A DNA stretch of 64,000 bases from Pyrrhosoma nymphula (taxonomy: Eukaryota; Arthropoda; Insecta; Odonata; Coenagrionidae): positions 139,679,977 to 139,743,976 of the forward strand of contig OY754332.1 in the NCBI GenBank assembly GCA_963573305.1, given 5' to 3'. Below are positions 22,061 to 33,748 of this stretch, one piece after another. How positions within the stretch are numbered: the stretch's first letter is position 1; every line of letters starts with the position of its first letter. Both the position numbers and the translations under genes were made by a program. The notes beneath the pieces are model-generated. The model was not told the DNA's origin. It did no database searches and saw nothing but the letters and a program-made list of their open reading frames with translations.

Positions 22061-22600
22061 CTATAAAATACGCATATAATCCGTCACTTTTGTCTGTTTT
22101 TCCTTTTTTCCCTGTTTAATAAAATTCTCTACGTTTTCGAAAGCCCCGTTTAAGATATTAAATAAATCAGTGTTGCCTTTGGTAAGACTACATTCTGCTA
22201 ATTCTTTTAAAGAAACCAAAATTTCTTTATAGGACTTTTTGTTTTCTTCACATATTATGGTTTTATTTACTTCTTCGTCGGATTCACAGGCTTGTTCTTC
22301 TTTCATACTGTCTGTCAGCGAGACATCTTCATCGCTCGTCAGAAGATTGTTGTCTAAGTATACAAATCTCTCAGCATCCATGTTATTGCCTATAGCCTGC
22401 TGTAATTCGCTTAGATCGTCCATTAGTTGTGAAATAGAAGAGGTCCTGTCTATATCTATATTCCTTTAAGTGCATAAAAATGCATTTGCATTGTTGATAT
22501 GATTGAATGGAATTTGTTTTCCTTACCTGCCTCGGGGACCAGTAGTGGCATAAATCCAGCTTTAGCGAAGCATTGTTTAACAGTTGATGTTTTAATATCT
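22061..22600 (-). pseudogene. Tigger transposase, C-terminal remnant
   Basis: On the minus strand the frame reads DIKTSTVKQCFAKAGFMPLL, then after an in-frame stop MDDLSELQQAIGNNMDAERF and on to a TAG at 22061. The (T/I)-x-x-CFxKAGF motif followed by an acidic tail is the usual end of Tigger/CENP-B-like transposases. The catalytic DDE core is absent, lost upstream of the LINE insertion. Confidence 0.7.
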
Positions 22601-24140
22601 TCGGATCTTAATAGCATCGGACCAAGTATCCTAGATAGCGAAATCGAAAGAGCTCTACGAGACATGAAAAGGAATAAGGCGGTGGGAATAGACGACATAA
22701 CTACAGAGTTTTTAAAGAGTATGGGGAAGAACGGAAGAGGAAAACTATTTGCGCTTATTCGTAGGATTTATGAGGATGGAGTGTGGCCGGAAGACTTCGC
22801 GAAGACTGTACTAATTCCTATACCAAAGAAGAGTAAGGCAAAAACGTGTGAAGACTATAGGACAATAAGCTTAATATCCCACACGGCCTAAGTAGTTCTG
22901 AGAATTATAAACATAAGGCTAGAGAAGAAGGCAAATGAATACCTGGGTGACGACCAGTTCAGATTTAAGAGAGGGACGGGAACGCGAGACGCTATAGAGG
23001 TGATGAGGACATTAGTAGAAAGAAACCTAGAGTATGGGCAGGATGAGAAGGGGTTTGATCATGTGGAATGGACGAAATTAATGGGAGTGTTGTAGAAATT
23101 AGGGGTCCATTGGAGGGACAGGCATCTGATTCGGAATTTGTATATGAACCAGACGGCGATGGTTAGGGTAGCCAATGGAGAATCGGGATGGGCCACGATA
23201 GGACGGGGAGTGCGGCAAGGGTGCCCACTATCGCCGTTGCTTTTTAACGTGTATCCAGAATAAATGGTAAGGGAGGCATGGAGGGAGGAGGAGGTAGGAA
23301 TAAAGGTAGGAGGGGAGCTGATAAAATCAGTGAGATATACAGATGATCAAGCATTGGTTAGTCAGTCGGCCAAGGGGTTGTAGTCAATGGTGAATGCATT
23401 AGGGGTGCAGTGTGAAAAGTATGGGATGAAGATCAATCACAAGAAAACGAAAGTAATGAGATTTTCTAGAAATAAGAAGGCGGGGCTGAATATAAGGGTG
23501 GGAGGGCAGAAGATAGAGCAGGTCGAGCATTTAACGTATCTGGGTAGTATTTTGGAGGAGAATGGGTTTAGTGGTAAGGACATCAGATGCAGAATTGCGC
23601 TAGCTAAAGAAGCGTTTTCGAAGAGAAGGGAATTGATAAGAGGGGGTTTGAGAAGAGACGTAAAGAAGAGGCTGGTGAAAAGTTTAATATGGAGCGTGGC
23701 GCTATATGGGTCGGAAACTTGGTCAATGCGAAGGGAGGATGTGCATAGACTTGAGGTGTTCGAGATGTGGGTTTGGAGAAGGATGGAGAAGGTTAGCTGG
23801 ATGGCGAGAAAGACGAACGAGGAGGTACTGGATATGGTTGGAGAGGAGAGGAAGCTTGTGGCAGAGGTTCGGAGAAGGCAGAAGAGATGGATGGAGGAGG
23901 TTTTGAGAGGAGAGGGCATGTTGAAGAGAGTGATAGAGGGCAGAACACTGGGGAAGTGGAAGAGGAAGGAAGAGGATAGGAATTCTGGACGAAATAAGAG
24001 GAGGTCGAAGATATGAAGAATTGAAGAGGGATCTAATAACGGGTCATCCTTAGGAGGGAAAGCGAGAAAATGTCTATGAGGTTGGGATGCAGAATGGGGA
24101 CTGTCCAAGAACCTACCAATCAGCTGGTAGAATACTTGAA
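22600..24140 (+). pseudogene. RTE-like LINE reverse transcriptase, 5'-truncated, with stops
   Basis: Open pieces run 22600-22891 and 23387-24016 with in-frame stops between them. Motifs are RNKAVGIDDITTEFLKS, CEDYRTISLIS, DEKGFDHVEW, GVRQGCPLSPLLFNVY and YTDDQALVSQ, where YTDD replaces the usual YADD. The C-terminal part has LTYLGSILEENG, ALYGSETWSMRRED and RLEVFEMWVWRRM, typical of LINEs annotated as endonuclease-reverse transcriptase in invertebrates. The endonuclease is missing. The G- and A-rich bias separates it from the host sequence. Clade assignment to RTE is tentative. Confidence 0.7.
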
Positions 24141-24282
24141 TGAGAAGATATGAAGAATTGAAGAGGGATCTAATAACGGGCCATCCTTAGGAGGGAAAGC
24201 GAGACAATGTCTATGAGGTTGGGATGCAGAATGGGGACTGTCCAAGAACCTACCAATCAGCTGGTAGAATACTTGAATGAAA
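24009..24282 (+). repeat. 137-bp tandem duplication at the LINE 3' end
   Basis: The unit starting AGATATGAAGAATTGAAGAG at 24009 is repeated from 24146 with only a few differences (for example CGGGTCATCC against CGGGCCATCC). Confidence 0.9.
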
Positions 24283-24854
24283 ATATGTTTCTTGGCATTG
24301 CGGAAATCAATCTGCAGTTCCCCTAAGGTCCTTAGCATTCTCTGGTGTGGTCTTACCCTATCAGCAGAACGTAGGAAAATTATTCCGTCTATTCCGGTAG
24401 CGAGCAACACAACAATGTTTATGTACTCTTTGTGGAGAGGTGAGAGGGTTCTGCGAGTTTGAGGGGAGGTAAGTGTGCAAGAGTGGGTTGGTGCAATGGT
24501 CATGAAAGAGAAAAGGGGAGAAATTTTCCTTATTTAAAAAAATTGTGCATTAAATTGTTTTTTGCAATTCCTCTCAAACCAGGTTCACGTGCTTTAAATT
24601 GATTCCGTTTCCGTGTTTGACAGTTTCCGATTAACACAGGGTACCAATGCATGTAAAACCATAATAAGATCGCCGAGACCAACATATTTTTCCGGATAAG
24701 ACAGCTTTCCGTTTACCTCAGGTTCCGCTTAAGGCAGGTTTCACTGTATATACACATGCTAAGGAACAGATATTTTCTTTGGGAGAAATGAGAATTTTGG
24801 CCAGGAGAGCCTGGAAAAGTTTTGGCAATTCATAGTTCCTGGTCTGTTGCAACC

Positions 24855-25554
24855 GTGGATTGCCACCTCATGATGGTATTGCTCATTGAGATGCATGAAA
24901 ACCCTTGGCCTTTGGGAAGGGAAAAACCTTAACCCTTGGCCCAAAAGGTACATGCTGCTTTGAGAATGCATTTTCGAGAAGAAAATTGTGTTTTCTGGGC
25001 CAGGAAATGTTTAACCTTCTGTTCTGCCCAGCATTTCTGTAGAATGGAGAATTTTTTGTACTAGAGTGGCTCAACTCTGTAAATTTAAAGTAGGGCATGT
25101 CGAGACTGTCCAGGCAATTTTTGTGCATTTTCTATTGAAAATGCCCAAAATTTGCCTGGACAACATGGATATCCTTTTACAATGTTGGTTTTGAAAATTT
25201 TAAATATTTCTATTTTTATCTACCTACTCTGCTGAGGTTTATTTTTCAAAGATTTGATGTTTGGGAATCAAGTGGTGAAAAATAATGCATGTGCTGTCAT
25301 TGCAAAAAGATATACCAGCATTTGAGACATTATGCCTCTTCTACCAATGAAATCATTGCGATTAAATAAACTGCTGGTGGAAGATTATATATTTGTATGG
25401 TGTGATTGATGTGAGAAATTTTAAAATCATAGATAATTTTTTTCATGGGGCTTCAACTGGAAGAAGTCAGTTTTTTCCATGAAAAACCTGGTGGGACCAC
25501 TTAAAATTAAACCAACTCGAAAAATCCACATCACTTTTGCAGGGGCATACTGTA
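24855..25554. other. Intronic DNA without recognised gene
   Basis: AT-rich sequence with several CTGGGCCAGG-like and GCCTGG words reminiscent of family F, but no ends were defined. Confidence 0.4.
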
Positions 25555-26248
25555 GGGGTTGTGCATAAACTATGATACCGTTTAGGGTGATTTGTTTACC
25601 CCCTCCCCCCCTTTCATTGACAAACTTAGTATTTTTCCCAATCCCGCCTCCCCACGACTTGTAACGTTGTTTCTACATATGAAACTTTCAATTCAGAAAT
25701 ATTTTCACAATTATTGAGAGAGTTTATTTTTAGGGACAGGTTGAAATAAGACAAATAAAGTTCCTGAACTAGATATAATAGAACTATCTAATCTCAATCG
25801 GAACAAGTAATGTTCATTTTTAAATTCTAAAAATCAACCATGAATCACAGCGCAAGGTGCTGTGCTCATCTACTTGGTTCTCTCCCCTCCCCATGTTTCT
25901 GACTGCTGCCTTGAAAAGTGTTGTCACAAGGTCGCTTTTTAACCCGCGAGAAGGTTAAAATGTTTGCAATTGATGTTGTGAATACTTGCAACATTGTAGA
26001 GGCAATGGTTCAGTTACATTGAGTCAAAGTAGAAGCTTGGGGTGTTAGAAACAGCCCCCCCCACCCTTCCTCATGCTTAGCTCTGAAGTATTGTCGATGC
26101 GATGTTGACGAGTAATTAACGTAAACAGGCACATTGTAATAGCTACATTATTTGAGTGAACCCCCTCCCCTCCCCCTCGTTACCCGCCGTATGTTTTTAG
26201 GTGACACCCTCCCCCCCTAAGTTGGTAACATAGTTTACGCACTACCCC
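25555..26248. mobile_element. MITE with TA duplication
   Basis: Ends are GGGGTTGTGCATAAACTATG and the inverted partner CATAGTTTACGCACTACCCC, each flanked by TA (25553-25554 and 26249-26250). C-rich tracts (CCCCCTCCCCCCC type) lie just inside both ends. It is 694 bp with no open frame. Confidence 0.8.
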
Positions 26249-26779
26249 TAATTTACTGTGGCACTATCGAAACATTCTAGTCCTGCCAAGAGGTGGGTAC
26301 TATTTATTGAAATAATCTGCTTTCTTGCTATAACATATGATACTCTTTTGTCTCTGTCGTAATTTTATTAATGTGTTTAATGTTATGGAATTTTCACCAG
26401 TAGGATGTGCAAATATTTATCTTGACCAATGTGTAGCTAGCAAATGTTTTGTGGGGTGGCTGATTTTTCTCTTGTCTCTGTCATTTGGTGAGCTGAGACA
26501 CACTGGGGGCTGCCTACAGGCCTGGAAAATGTGGAATGCCTGTAATTAGTTGCGGAAGTTGAAAATGGGTGTGGTGAACCTGGGAAAGTCATGTGAAGTG
26601 AGAAATTAGCATGGAAGTTTGCTTTCCCAAGTCAAAATCTGATTGTTTGCAATAATTGAGGAGCACCATTTTACACACTGTCTGTAAGTGTGTGGACTAA
26701 TGGTTTATATTGCCTTGCCTGAATGAGGCAGTGGAGCATTCATTTGTTGTTTAGCTAATTAATTATTTCCTAGAATGAA

Positions 26780-26967
26780 GGAGCGTCTGAAGAAATTACA
26801 ACTTGGCTGTTTCCACATGAGGTTTTATTGTTACCGACCATGGTTTCGTTACAGAGTAACATTATCAAGGTAACAATAAAACCTCATGTGGAAACAGCCA
26901 AGTTGTAATTTCTTCAGACGCTCCTACTATGAAGGATTTCCATGAAGTCACGCCCGCTACCATTACT
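26780..26967. mobile_element. 188-bp hairpin insertion with 11-bp target duplication
   Basis: A perfect 56-bp inverted repeat (26780-26835 and 26869-26924, starting GGAGCGTCTGAAGAAATTAC) surrounds a 33-bp loop. A 43-bp single-copy tail (to 26967) follows. The whole insert is flanked by CCTAGAATGAA at 26769-26779 and 26968-26978, and other copies of the host repeat lack it. An 11-bp duplication points to target-primed insertion or a comparable mechanism. Confidence 0.75.
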
Positions 26968-27045
26968 CCTAGAATGAACTTTCAGGTCTTATTATTTACA
27001 CTAATGCTGAGGAAGATGGAGTATTATTTTCTCCTCAGTGTGTGT

Positions 27046-27538
27046 TAGTGGGGGATACATATGGGGGGTGCGCGCCCTTCCCATGCGGGGCCACCTGCAT
27101 TGCTGCCCTCTTCACCCCTGCCAGTCAGCCCGCACGCTATTCGTTCATTTCTTTTGTCAGTCGACTCTGAGTCGAGTTATCGAGTAGTTATACTTTCTTA
27201 TCTAGCACGTGCACGCGTCCGCGTCATCGTATTTTATAAGTTTCTGTCTGGCACATAGATAGCTAACCTACGCGAAAAGTCGCAGCCATTCTAGTGATCG
27301 CGATACGTTATTCTATCTGGCATTTGTTCGAGAAAAGTCGCGAATATTCTACTATTTGTATTTGTTCACACTCCTTAAAAGTCTGGAAGCGAACATTCTG
27401 GCACCGAATGTTCTCGAAGCAACCGAGCTACATATATAAGGGAAGCAGAGTCTCTGCCAGGCAGTCAGTTCGAAAGCTACAATCGTCACGATAACTTGCG
27501 CCCCCCCCCCCCTTGAGTTTTTTCTGTATCCACCACTG
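27046..27538. mobile_element. hAT MITE with 8-bp target duplication
   Basis: The ends read TAGTGGGGGATAC on the left and GTATCCACCACTG on the right. GTGTGTGT flanks it on both sides (27038-27045 and 27539-27546). G- and C-runs sit just inside each end. It is 493 bp without a transposase. A similar right terminus occurs at 1103-1115. Confidence 0.8.
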
Positions 27539-27640
27539 GTGTGTGTACAGGTGATTTGTGGCCCACCTCATGGCCAAGGGCTTTTGGAGACTGGAGGGAC
27601 GGATAACTTCTTGGAGATACCTCTTATTAATGAGAAAATA

Positions 27641-28143
27641 TTTTCAAAAAGAATTTACTCTTTATTTTTGACAATGCATTACCTCACAGAGAAATGTATT
27701 TAGAATTGTGACTGAAATTCAGTTTTTTACCTGGAGTAATTTAAAACACGGATGCACTTTTCTTTTTACTAATAAATATTGTAACACTCTTTTAAAAAGA
27801 AAATAATTATTTTCTTTTGATAAGGGACTAATGAAAAATTATATTTCTCTGTCATAAACGTGAGTATATTTTCAAAACAGAAATTGTGTTTTTTAAAATG
27901 TATTTCTTCGCTGAGAAATGTTTTTAGTGTTGAGAAAGAAATTCTGTTTTTTTTTCTGAAGTACATAATTTAAAATCACGGAATCACTTTTTTATTTACT
28001 AAGAAATAGTGTAACGCTCTTTTGAAATTAAATAGTTTTATTTCTCTAATAAGGTGCTAATAAAAAATGTTAATTCTCAGTCATTAACGAGATTATATTT
28101 TCAAAATAGAATTTGCTTTATAGTAAATAGAATTTGCCAAATA
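27641..28143. other. Intronic DNA, no feature recognised
   Basis: AT-rich with two diverged blocks of about 240 bp that resemble each other (27650-27850 and 27870-28100, sharing AAGAAATA-GTAACGCTCTTTT-like words). Possibly an old duplication. Confidence 0.35.
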
Positions 28144-30964
28144 CAGTAAAACCCCCATACAACGAATTTGTTGGGACCAGAAAAATTACTTCGATGTAGG
28201 GGGTTTTCGATGTATGGAGGTGGTGTGAGGGTTGCGTCTCCGCAGGGGCATCCAAGTGTTCCGCGTGCTTTACGATGCAAGTCGAGTAAATATCTCAATA
28301 TTGCTTTATTCACCATTAAAACCAATTCACCAAAAGTGATGATAAACAATTTTTATTGTTTACCATCAAATACCGTGGCTATCACCGCGTTATTTTCAAT
28401 CTGCGTATTTCTAATTGCAATTATTGTTTTTTTCGTCGATTCTGCTCTAAAATCATCGCTTACTTTAGTTACGGTCTGAAAGTAAAGGAGCGCCAAAATT
28501 AATGCCTAAGGATTACGTATATTTAAAGTGCTCCATAATTTTTCTGAGTATCTAGTCTATATTATTCTTAGAGTGCAATAATTTAAGTCAATATCAAATG
28601 GCAGTTTTATGCAGCAATTTTGCTTGAAGGAGGGCATATTCCCATTTATACTTCCGAAATGAAACGCACTGTTGGAATCCCATTGAAATACCGGTAAATA
28701 TCTATGTTCGTGACCAGGATATACTAGATATCGATAAACGACGATGGAATATAGGTGGGATGAGTTAGTTACCACGAGTAAAAACGTGGCAGTCGGCAAT
28801 GCATTGAGGTCACAATGGCAATCTCAGATGATAATGCATTGACGATGCCGTTAACGCGTGTAAGAGTCGCACCCCTCTTTTTATGCGTCGAAGTAGAAGA
28901 AAAAAATTTGAGGCTTTTTTTTCCTATTGCGAGGTGTTGCGGGACTAACTTCGAATTTTCGGCCATTATCAAAGCCGCTAGCGATATTCTCTTATAATTT
29001 ACGCGGCATTTTCCATAAGCATGTATGGACCTCGGAGGCAAGTTTTCACTTGTAGCCTAGTCCCTACAATGCTTGCATTGTTTATTGTCCTTTGGAATGT
29101 GTGGAGTAATTGATATTCATTAAAACAAAACAAATCCGACCTCGCTACAATTCGTGTTTAGTTGGTAAGTGCGGACAGTCGCACCGAGCTCTGATTTATA
29201 AATCCGAATCCCCCCACCATTTTCCTAATGCACAAGTCATAGTCGCTGTAAGTCGCCTTTTAAAACGTGGTTAACTTTTACAAATTATATTTTGCTGTAA
29301 ACGATGACGAGTGGGAATGCAAACACGTTAAATTCAAAATACCCCAGCGTCAGCCGTGTAAAAAACGAACGATAAGGCGTAGATACGACATCAAAACTTG
29401 AAAAAAGTCAAACTTTGAAAGAAATCATAACTGTCTATGGAATTTAAAGCAGTTAATATTTCAATATGGTCCAACAAAAATCTTCAATGAATGACAAAAT
29501 AAAAAAATCATGATTTAGGTACATACATAAAAACGGCTGACTTACTAGTGAGACGGGCGTCACAGTACGGTGGCACGCGCGCGCATGTCCTGTCACAGCT
29601 CGTAGATTTTCCCCGAAAAGACATTCTGTACCTATTGGTATGAATAGTGCAACCTTATCCTTCCTCCATCTTCTAATGAACGATTCCGGCACATCATGCC
29701 TTAGTCCGGCAGCGCGGTTTCCTACATCCTCAGCGTCTTTGATGACTTAAAGCGCTTTAATTTTTTCAACTACCGTGAAAGACCACAACTTTTTGCCCTT
29801 GTTCATTTTGGAACAACACTCACCTATATTGACGCATGCACAAATGTTAATAGTCACAGAATTCTCTCAGTTGAGCTTAAGGCAGGTGCATACAGTCACT
29901 CAAAGTTGTCTGGTGACAGAAAATGAGAAAGTTAGGGGGGTGGAAAATTCCAGTGCTTGCACTTGTCGCGCGGCCAATCGCTGTCCCCCAATTGCACCCC
30001 ACACGCATGCCTTGTCAAACAACAAGTTTTTAAAGTTATTAGGCAACTGCATCCCCCGTAAACAAGCGAGCGAATGATACCCTCCCCTTGATGACTCACG
30101 CTAAGCACCAAGGTCAGTCAGCTCTCGAGGTACTTGCCTCGGGCACGATACGAGCGGCGCGAGCCGCGGCCACGATACGAGCGGTGGTAGGCAAGCGATA
30201 GAGTGGCAACGATGAGTTTTATGTTCCTAATGTTTGACATGGACCACACTCGAACCCAGCCATGATAGACGTGAGTGGCATAGGTGCCGCTCGCCACCAA
30301 TCCCAGATAATAAATATTTCTTGTGCCGTTCTTCTCATTCTGTGGTAAAATGTCGGCCGAGAACGTTCTGTCTTCTGACAGTATGTACTGCCATTTCAGA
30401 TTCTGAACTTATCTTAGGACGAATCACTGCTCGTTTCGTGGCCACTACCACCCTGCCGCGTTATTTCTCTGCAGCCCACCGCTCATATCGTGACCGAGGA
30501 TCGAAGGCTGGCAGATAAAAAATTCGTGTCAGAGGCGCACCCTCATTTTCGGCTGCGATTTCTGGGAAAAAAGGTATCCTCAAGCAATCGAGCAAATATT
30601 AGGGCGATCTCGAGCAAACTTGCCGGTTAACAGACCACATCCATCAAGGTTAAGACGGCAATAGCAATATTTGGATAGAGAAGAGAGGTTACTCCAGATT
30701 TTCCTTTGGGATGGGGACAGAGTAGATAAAATTGACTCTCATTGGTTGAACACCAACCAATGAAGTTTTGAATACTTCGCCCTCCTAACGAGGGGAGTGT
30801 CCGATAAACGGGTCGCAGATCTCGATGAAAATTCGTATGCATATAGAACTCCGAATGCTTTTCACGAATCACTCCACATATGGGCATATAAATCCAATAG
30901 TTAACAAAAAAAAGGCGTTTAAACATATATAGATGTTATAAAATCCCTATTTATCAGCCTACGG

Positions 30965-31040
30965 CATCAAGGGTGTGGTCCATTGATTAGCGTACGGGGC
31001 TGCGGTGCAGAGGGACCATGTTCGATTCCCGTCGGCGACA
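30965..31040 (+). other. tRNA-like head next to the long hairpin
   Basis: The stretch contains an A-box-like TGATTAGCGTACGGGGCTG and a B-box GTTCGATTCCCG, spaced as in a tRNA gene (TGCGGTGCAGAGGGACCAT between them). Cloverleaf ends are poor, so it is read as a tRNA-derived SINE head or tRNA pseudogene rather than a working tRNA. Confidence 0.5.
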
Positions 31041-31760
31041 AATTTTTCATGCTTACTTTCTTTGTTTTTCCTTTCTGGAATTCTGTTAAAATCTAATTTT
31101 TACTTTTCTATTCAAAGTTTTTTTTAACGAGTGGAAATATTTTTCTTTTGCGAATAACATAGGACTTATTTTTTTTTCTTTCCCGCAAAATTTCTACGTT
31201 TCCCCATTCTTTCACCACGCAAACTTGATTTGTTCCTTCATTTGCAAGACCTCCTGTTGATATCATAATTATACAATAATGAAAATAATCTGCAAGTGGT
31301 CACTCGCCATTTAAAACACGAGCCTTATTACAATGTATTTATTTGTACGTCTTTAGATCGCGAAATGGTGATTCGATTACAGAAATTAGTAGATAAGCCG
31401 ATCACATTTTCCCCTCCTTTTTTCAAAGCACAACAATACCAGAAAACGGGGATCTTTGATCGTGGGTCTTATAAATAATGATGTAACAATTATTTAGACT
31501 ATTTTATAATTATAATATCAACAGGAGGTCTTGCAAATGAAGGAACAAATGAAGTTTGCGTGCTGAAAGAATGGGGAAACAAAGAAATTACGTTGACTTC
31601 GCGGGAAAGAAAAAAAATAAGCCCATTGGTATTCGCGAAAAAAATATTTCCACTCATTAAAAAAAACTTTGAATAGAAAAGTAAAGATTAAATTTTAACA
31701 TATAATTTCACGAAGGAAAAACAAAGAAAATAAATATGAAAAAATTTATCGCCGACGGCC
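31032..31760. repeat. Long hairpin with about 247-bp arms
   Basis: The left arm 31032-31277 (from TCGGCGACAAATTTTTCATG) and right arm 31512-31760 (to CGCCGACGG) are reverse complements at roughly 85-90 percent by eye, with GACCTCCTGTTGATAT and its complement innermost. A loop of about 235 bp separates them. The tRNA-like head lies only on the left arm side. Confidence 0.8.
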
Positions 31761-32577
31761 TCTCCCAAAATAAAATCGGATACCGAAAGGTAATTTGAAA
31801 CCATGGAGCTCCTCCCATTCAGGGGTCCCGGGAATGTAACCCAATATGGGAAAGTAATCTGATACGATTTAAAAAGGGAAAATTGAGCTCCATCCTCACC
31901 ACCTGCACCTTCGCAAAAGAGGTGGGGCGGATGAGTGAGAGTGGAGAATAGCCCCCCTGATCTGATCTTTTCAGAGTATTTTTCTGTATTGGGTTACGTC
32001 TGGCCGGCTGGAACTGACTCGTATTCCCCCTCCCCACTTGGTGCATTACTCATCCACCCAACTATCACCCGGCTCAGCTAAGGCGGAGCGGAGCTTTGGC
32101 TTCCCTTACATGTTTTTTATTGCGGGAACCATCAGAGTTGCTGGTTCCAACCATAATAAACGTGTAAACGAGCCTTCACCGAGCGAGAGCGTCAAGTTTC
32201 CTTCATGCCCTCTGCTCTGTAGGTCTCGGATGTAAACATTTTCGAAGCCCGGAGCGGAAGGGTTAAGACGCGGTACTCTCCGCTGCGGTTCAACTTCCTG
32301 CTCATTACGTAAATGTCTATGGAAAAATTACCTGTAAATGAAGAATGCTACGTTTTTTTTCTCAATAATTCGTTCTAGAGGGGCACTTTTCTTGTTTTGG
32401 GCCCAAGCGCAGACTTCGATGTACGGAGTTTTCGTAGTTAGAGAGGTTCGTTACGGGAGGTTTTTTTGCGTGTATTGTCCATTGGAAGGGTCCGGGACCG
32501 GGCCAATGACTTCGAAATAGGGAGTTTTCCTTAAAATTTCGCTGTATGGGTGTTCGTTGTATGGGGGTTTTACTGTA

Positions 32578-33617
32578 GTAATGTTTAAGAGTAGAATTAG
32601 AAGAGATAAAACTATTTGTAGCATTTGAATAACACTTTAATTTTTTGTTTCTATTACAATATAGGTAATATTCGGAAACATTTATGATATTGAACTATGT
32701 ACTACATAAACAGAATTATTTATTTTTCATTTCTCAGATTAATTTCTTAATTTCTTTACCACACACTTCTCTCAACTGACTTTACCAGAAAGGCACCTTG
32801 AAATCATAGCCTTGCAAAAATAGTTGGTAATTTCAATATCAGAATCTTTAAACAAAATAAGTCAAAATGTGTATTGTCGACCAAGTTTAAGAATACTATA
32901 AGTAGTGATAAATTGAATTTGTAACATTTTCAATGCCCTTGTTATCATTTTGTTATTCAAAATATATATTTTAAACATTTTTGACACAAAAATCAGGGAA
33001 ATACAAGAGACATATATTATCACTTCTCTGATTGAATTTTTTTTTGTTCAGGGCAAGTTCCATAAATACCAACCCCGTTGTTCAAAAGGGTGTTTGTGAA
33101 AAAAGGTAACTATCTGCCTAAAAACCTCACCAGGTATCCTTGAAGTTACCGTGCCTCCAGTCTCTGGAAGTTTGTGCGTTTCTCTGCTGGGTGACGCCGT
33201 AATCGTTAGCTCCGAGAGGTTACCTGTCCCTCGATTCGGAACGGCTCATGGCCAAGGCCTAAGAATTGTATGCCATCAGAAAGGAAGCCTCTTTTGCCTC
33301 AAAATAACTGTGGCAGTGCTCTATTTGTTTGGAAATTTTATTCCCCCCACAGTGTGTGCATTGATGTGATGTGCTCTTTTATCTTCTTTCAAATACACAT
33401 TTACCCAAGAACTGATAATTTCGCGTTGACTAATGAAAATCTTGGCCTTGTCAAGTCCTGGGATTTCACAATCTCTTGTCTCTAGCAACACTGTGAGCAT
33501 CTTGCTGTGCTCTTTACTGTTGCCTATTTGGTTGCATATTTGTTGTCTACATCCCCTGTTGTTTTATCTAGTTGAATGAGTCTTGTGGTAAATTAATTAA
33601 AAATGTTTTTTATCAAG
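32578..33617. other. PLGRKT intron before the second coding exon
   Basis: Mostly AT-rich and unrecognised. The stretch 33060-33410 shares words with family F (GGCTCATGGCCAAGG, TATCTTCTTTCAAATAC), so it is probably an old fragment of that repeat. Confidence 0.4.
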
Positions 33618-33748
33618 GTGGAGAGGCAGATACAGATGCAGAATCAAATGCGTGAAAGGTTGATGTCAATGCAAATAGCAAGAGCACGGGAACTCCTGTA
33701 TTGGCTTGGGTCTTTCTATGTTTTAGCAGCCTTGGGAATGGTTGCTGG
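33618..33748 (+). CDS. PLGRKT: PLGRKT homologue, second coding exon
   Basis: Between a TATCAAG acceptor and a GTAAGT donor, this 131-nt exon reads VERQIQMQNQMRERLMSMQI then ARARELLYWLGSFYVLAALG and MVAG, ending in a split glycine codon. Human Plg-RKT has LERQL...EMRERQMAMQIA...REFLKYFGTFFGLAA in the same place, so the basic MRER(Q/L)MxMQI helix and the first membrane segment are conserved. The exon starts in phase 0, matching the exon at 19768-19848. The upstream intron is 13,769 bp. Confidence 0.9.

Larger units (their letters stand above)
21805..24746 (-). mobile_element. Pogo/Tigger element with TA duplication, holding a LINE
   Basis: Ends are CAGTGAAACCTGTCTTATGC and the inverted match GCTTAAGGCAGGTTTCACTG, flanked by TA on both sides (21803-21804 and 24747-24748). 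Subterminal CCGGATAAGACAG words are inverted too. On the minus strand it keeps the C-terminal part of a Tigger-type transposase (22061-22600). An RTE-like LINE has inserted into that gene on the plus strand at about 22600. Confidence 0.85.
21191..24854. mobile_element. Family F repeat, copy A, split by a Tigger
   Basis: The left end reads AGGGTTGTTACCGGCTTGG and the right end (before 24855) reads CTGGTCTGTTGCAACC, roughly inverted. Inside both ends are runs of GCCTGGAAAA and TTGGAAAAGTC. The same family recurs at 26505 and 44427. Without the Tigger at 21805-24746 this copy would be about 720 bp. No target duplication could be confirmed. Confidence 0.5.
26505..27640. mobile_element. Family F repeat, copy C, with two nested insertions
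   Basis: The sequence GGGCTGCCTACAGGCCTGGA starts a copy related to 21191 and 44427, sharing TTTCCCAAGTCAAAATCTGATTG, CCTTGCCTGAATGAGGCA and GAGGAAGATGGAGTATT. A foldback element (26780-26967) and a hAT MITE (27046-27538) have inserted in it. The right end was not found. Confidence 0.5.
28144..32575. mobile_element. Pogo-type element of 4.4 kb, TA-flanked, no transposase
   Basis: Ends are CAGTAAAACCCCCATACAAC and the exact inverted match GTTGTATGGGGGTTTTACTG, with TA at 28142-28143 and 32576-32577. Subterminal TTCGATGTA(T/C)GGAG words occur in both ends. No pogo transposase motif was found in the interior, so it is a non-autonomous or gutted copy; a large hairpin at 31030-31760 has inserted in it. 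Confidence 0.8.

Noticed and set aside
23437..24108. A 223-codon minus-strand open frame
   Set aside because: It is the mirror of the LINE reverse transcriptase coding strand, rich in serine and phenylalanine as expected of an antisense frame.
28144..32575. A transposase gene inside the 4.4-kb pogo-type element
   Set aside because: No HTH or DDE motif was recognised in any frame; the element seems to hold only non-coding DNA and insertions.
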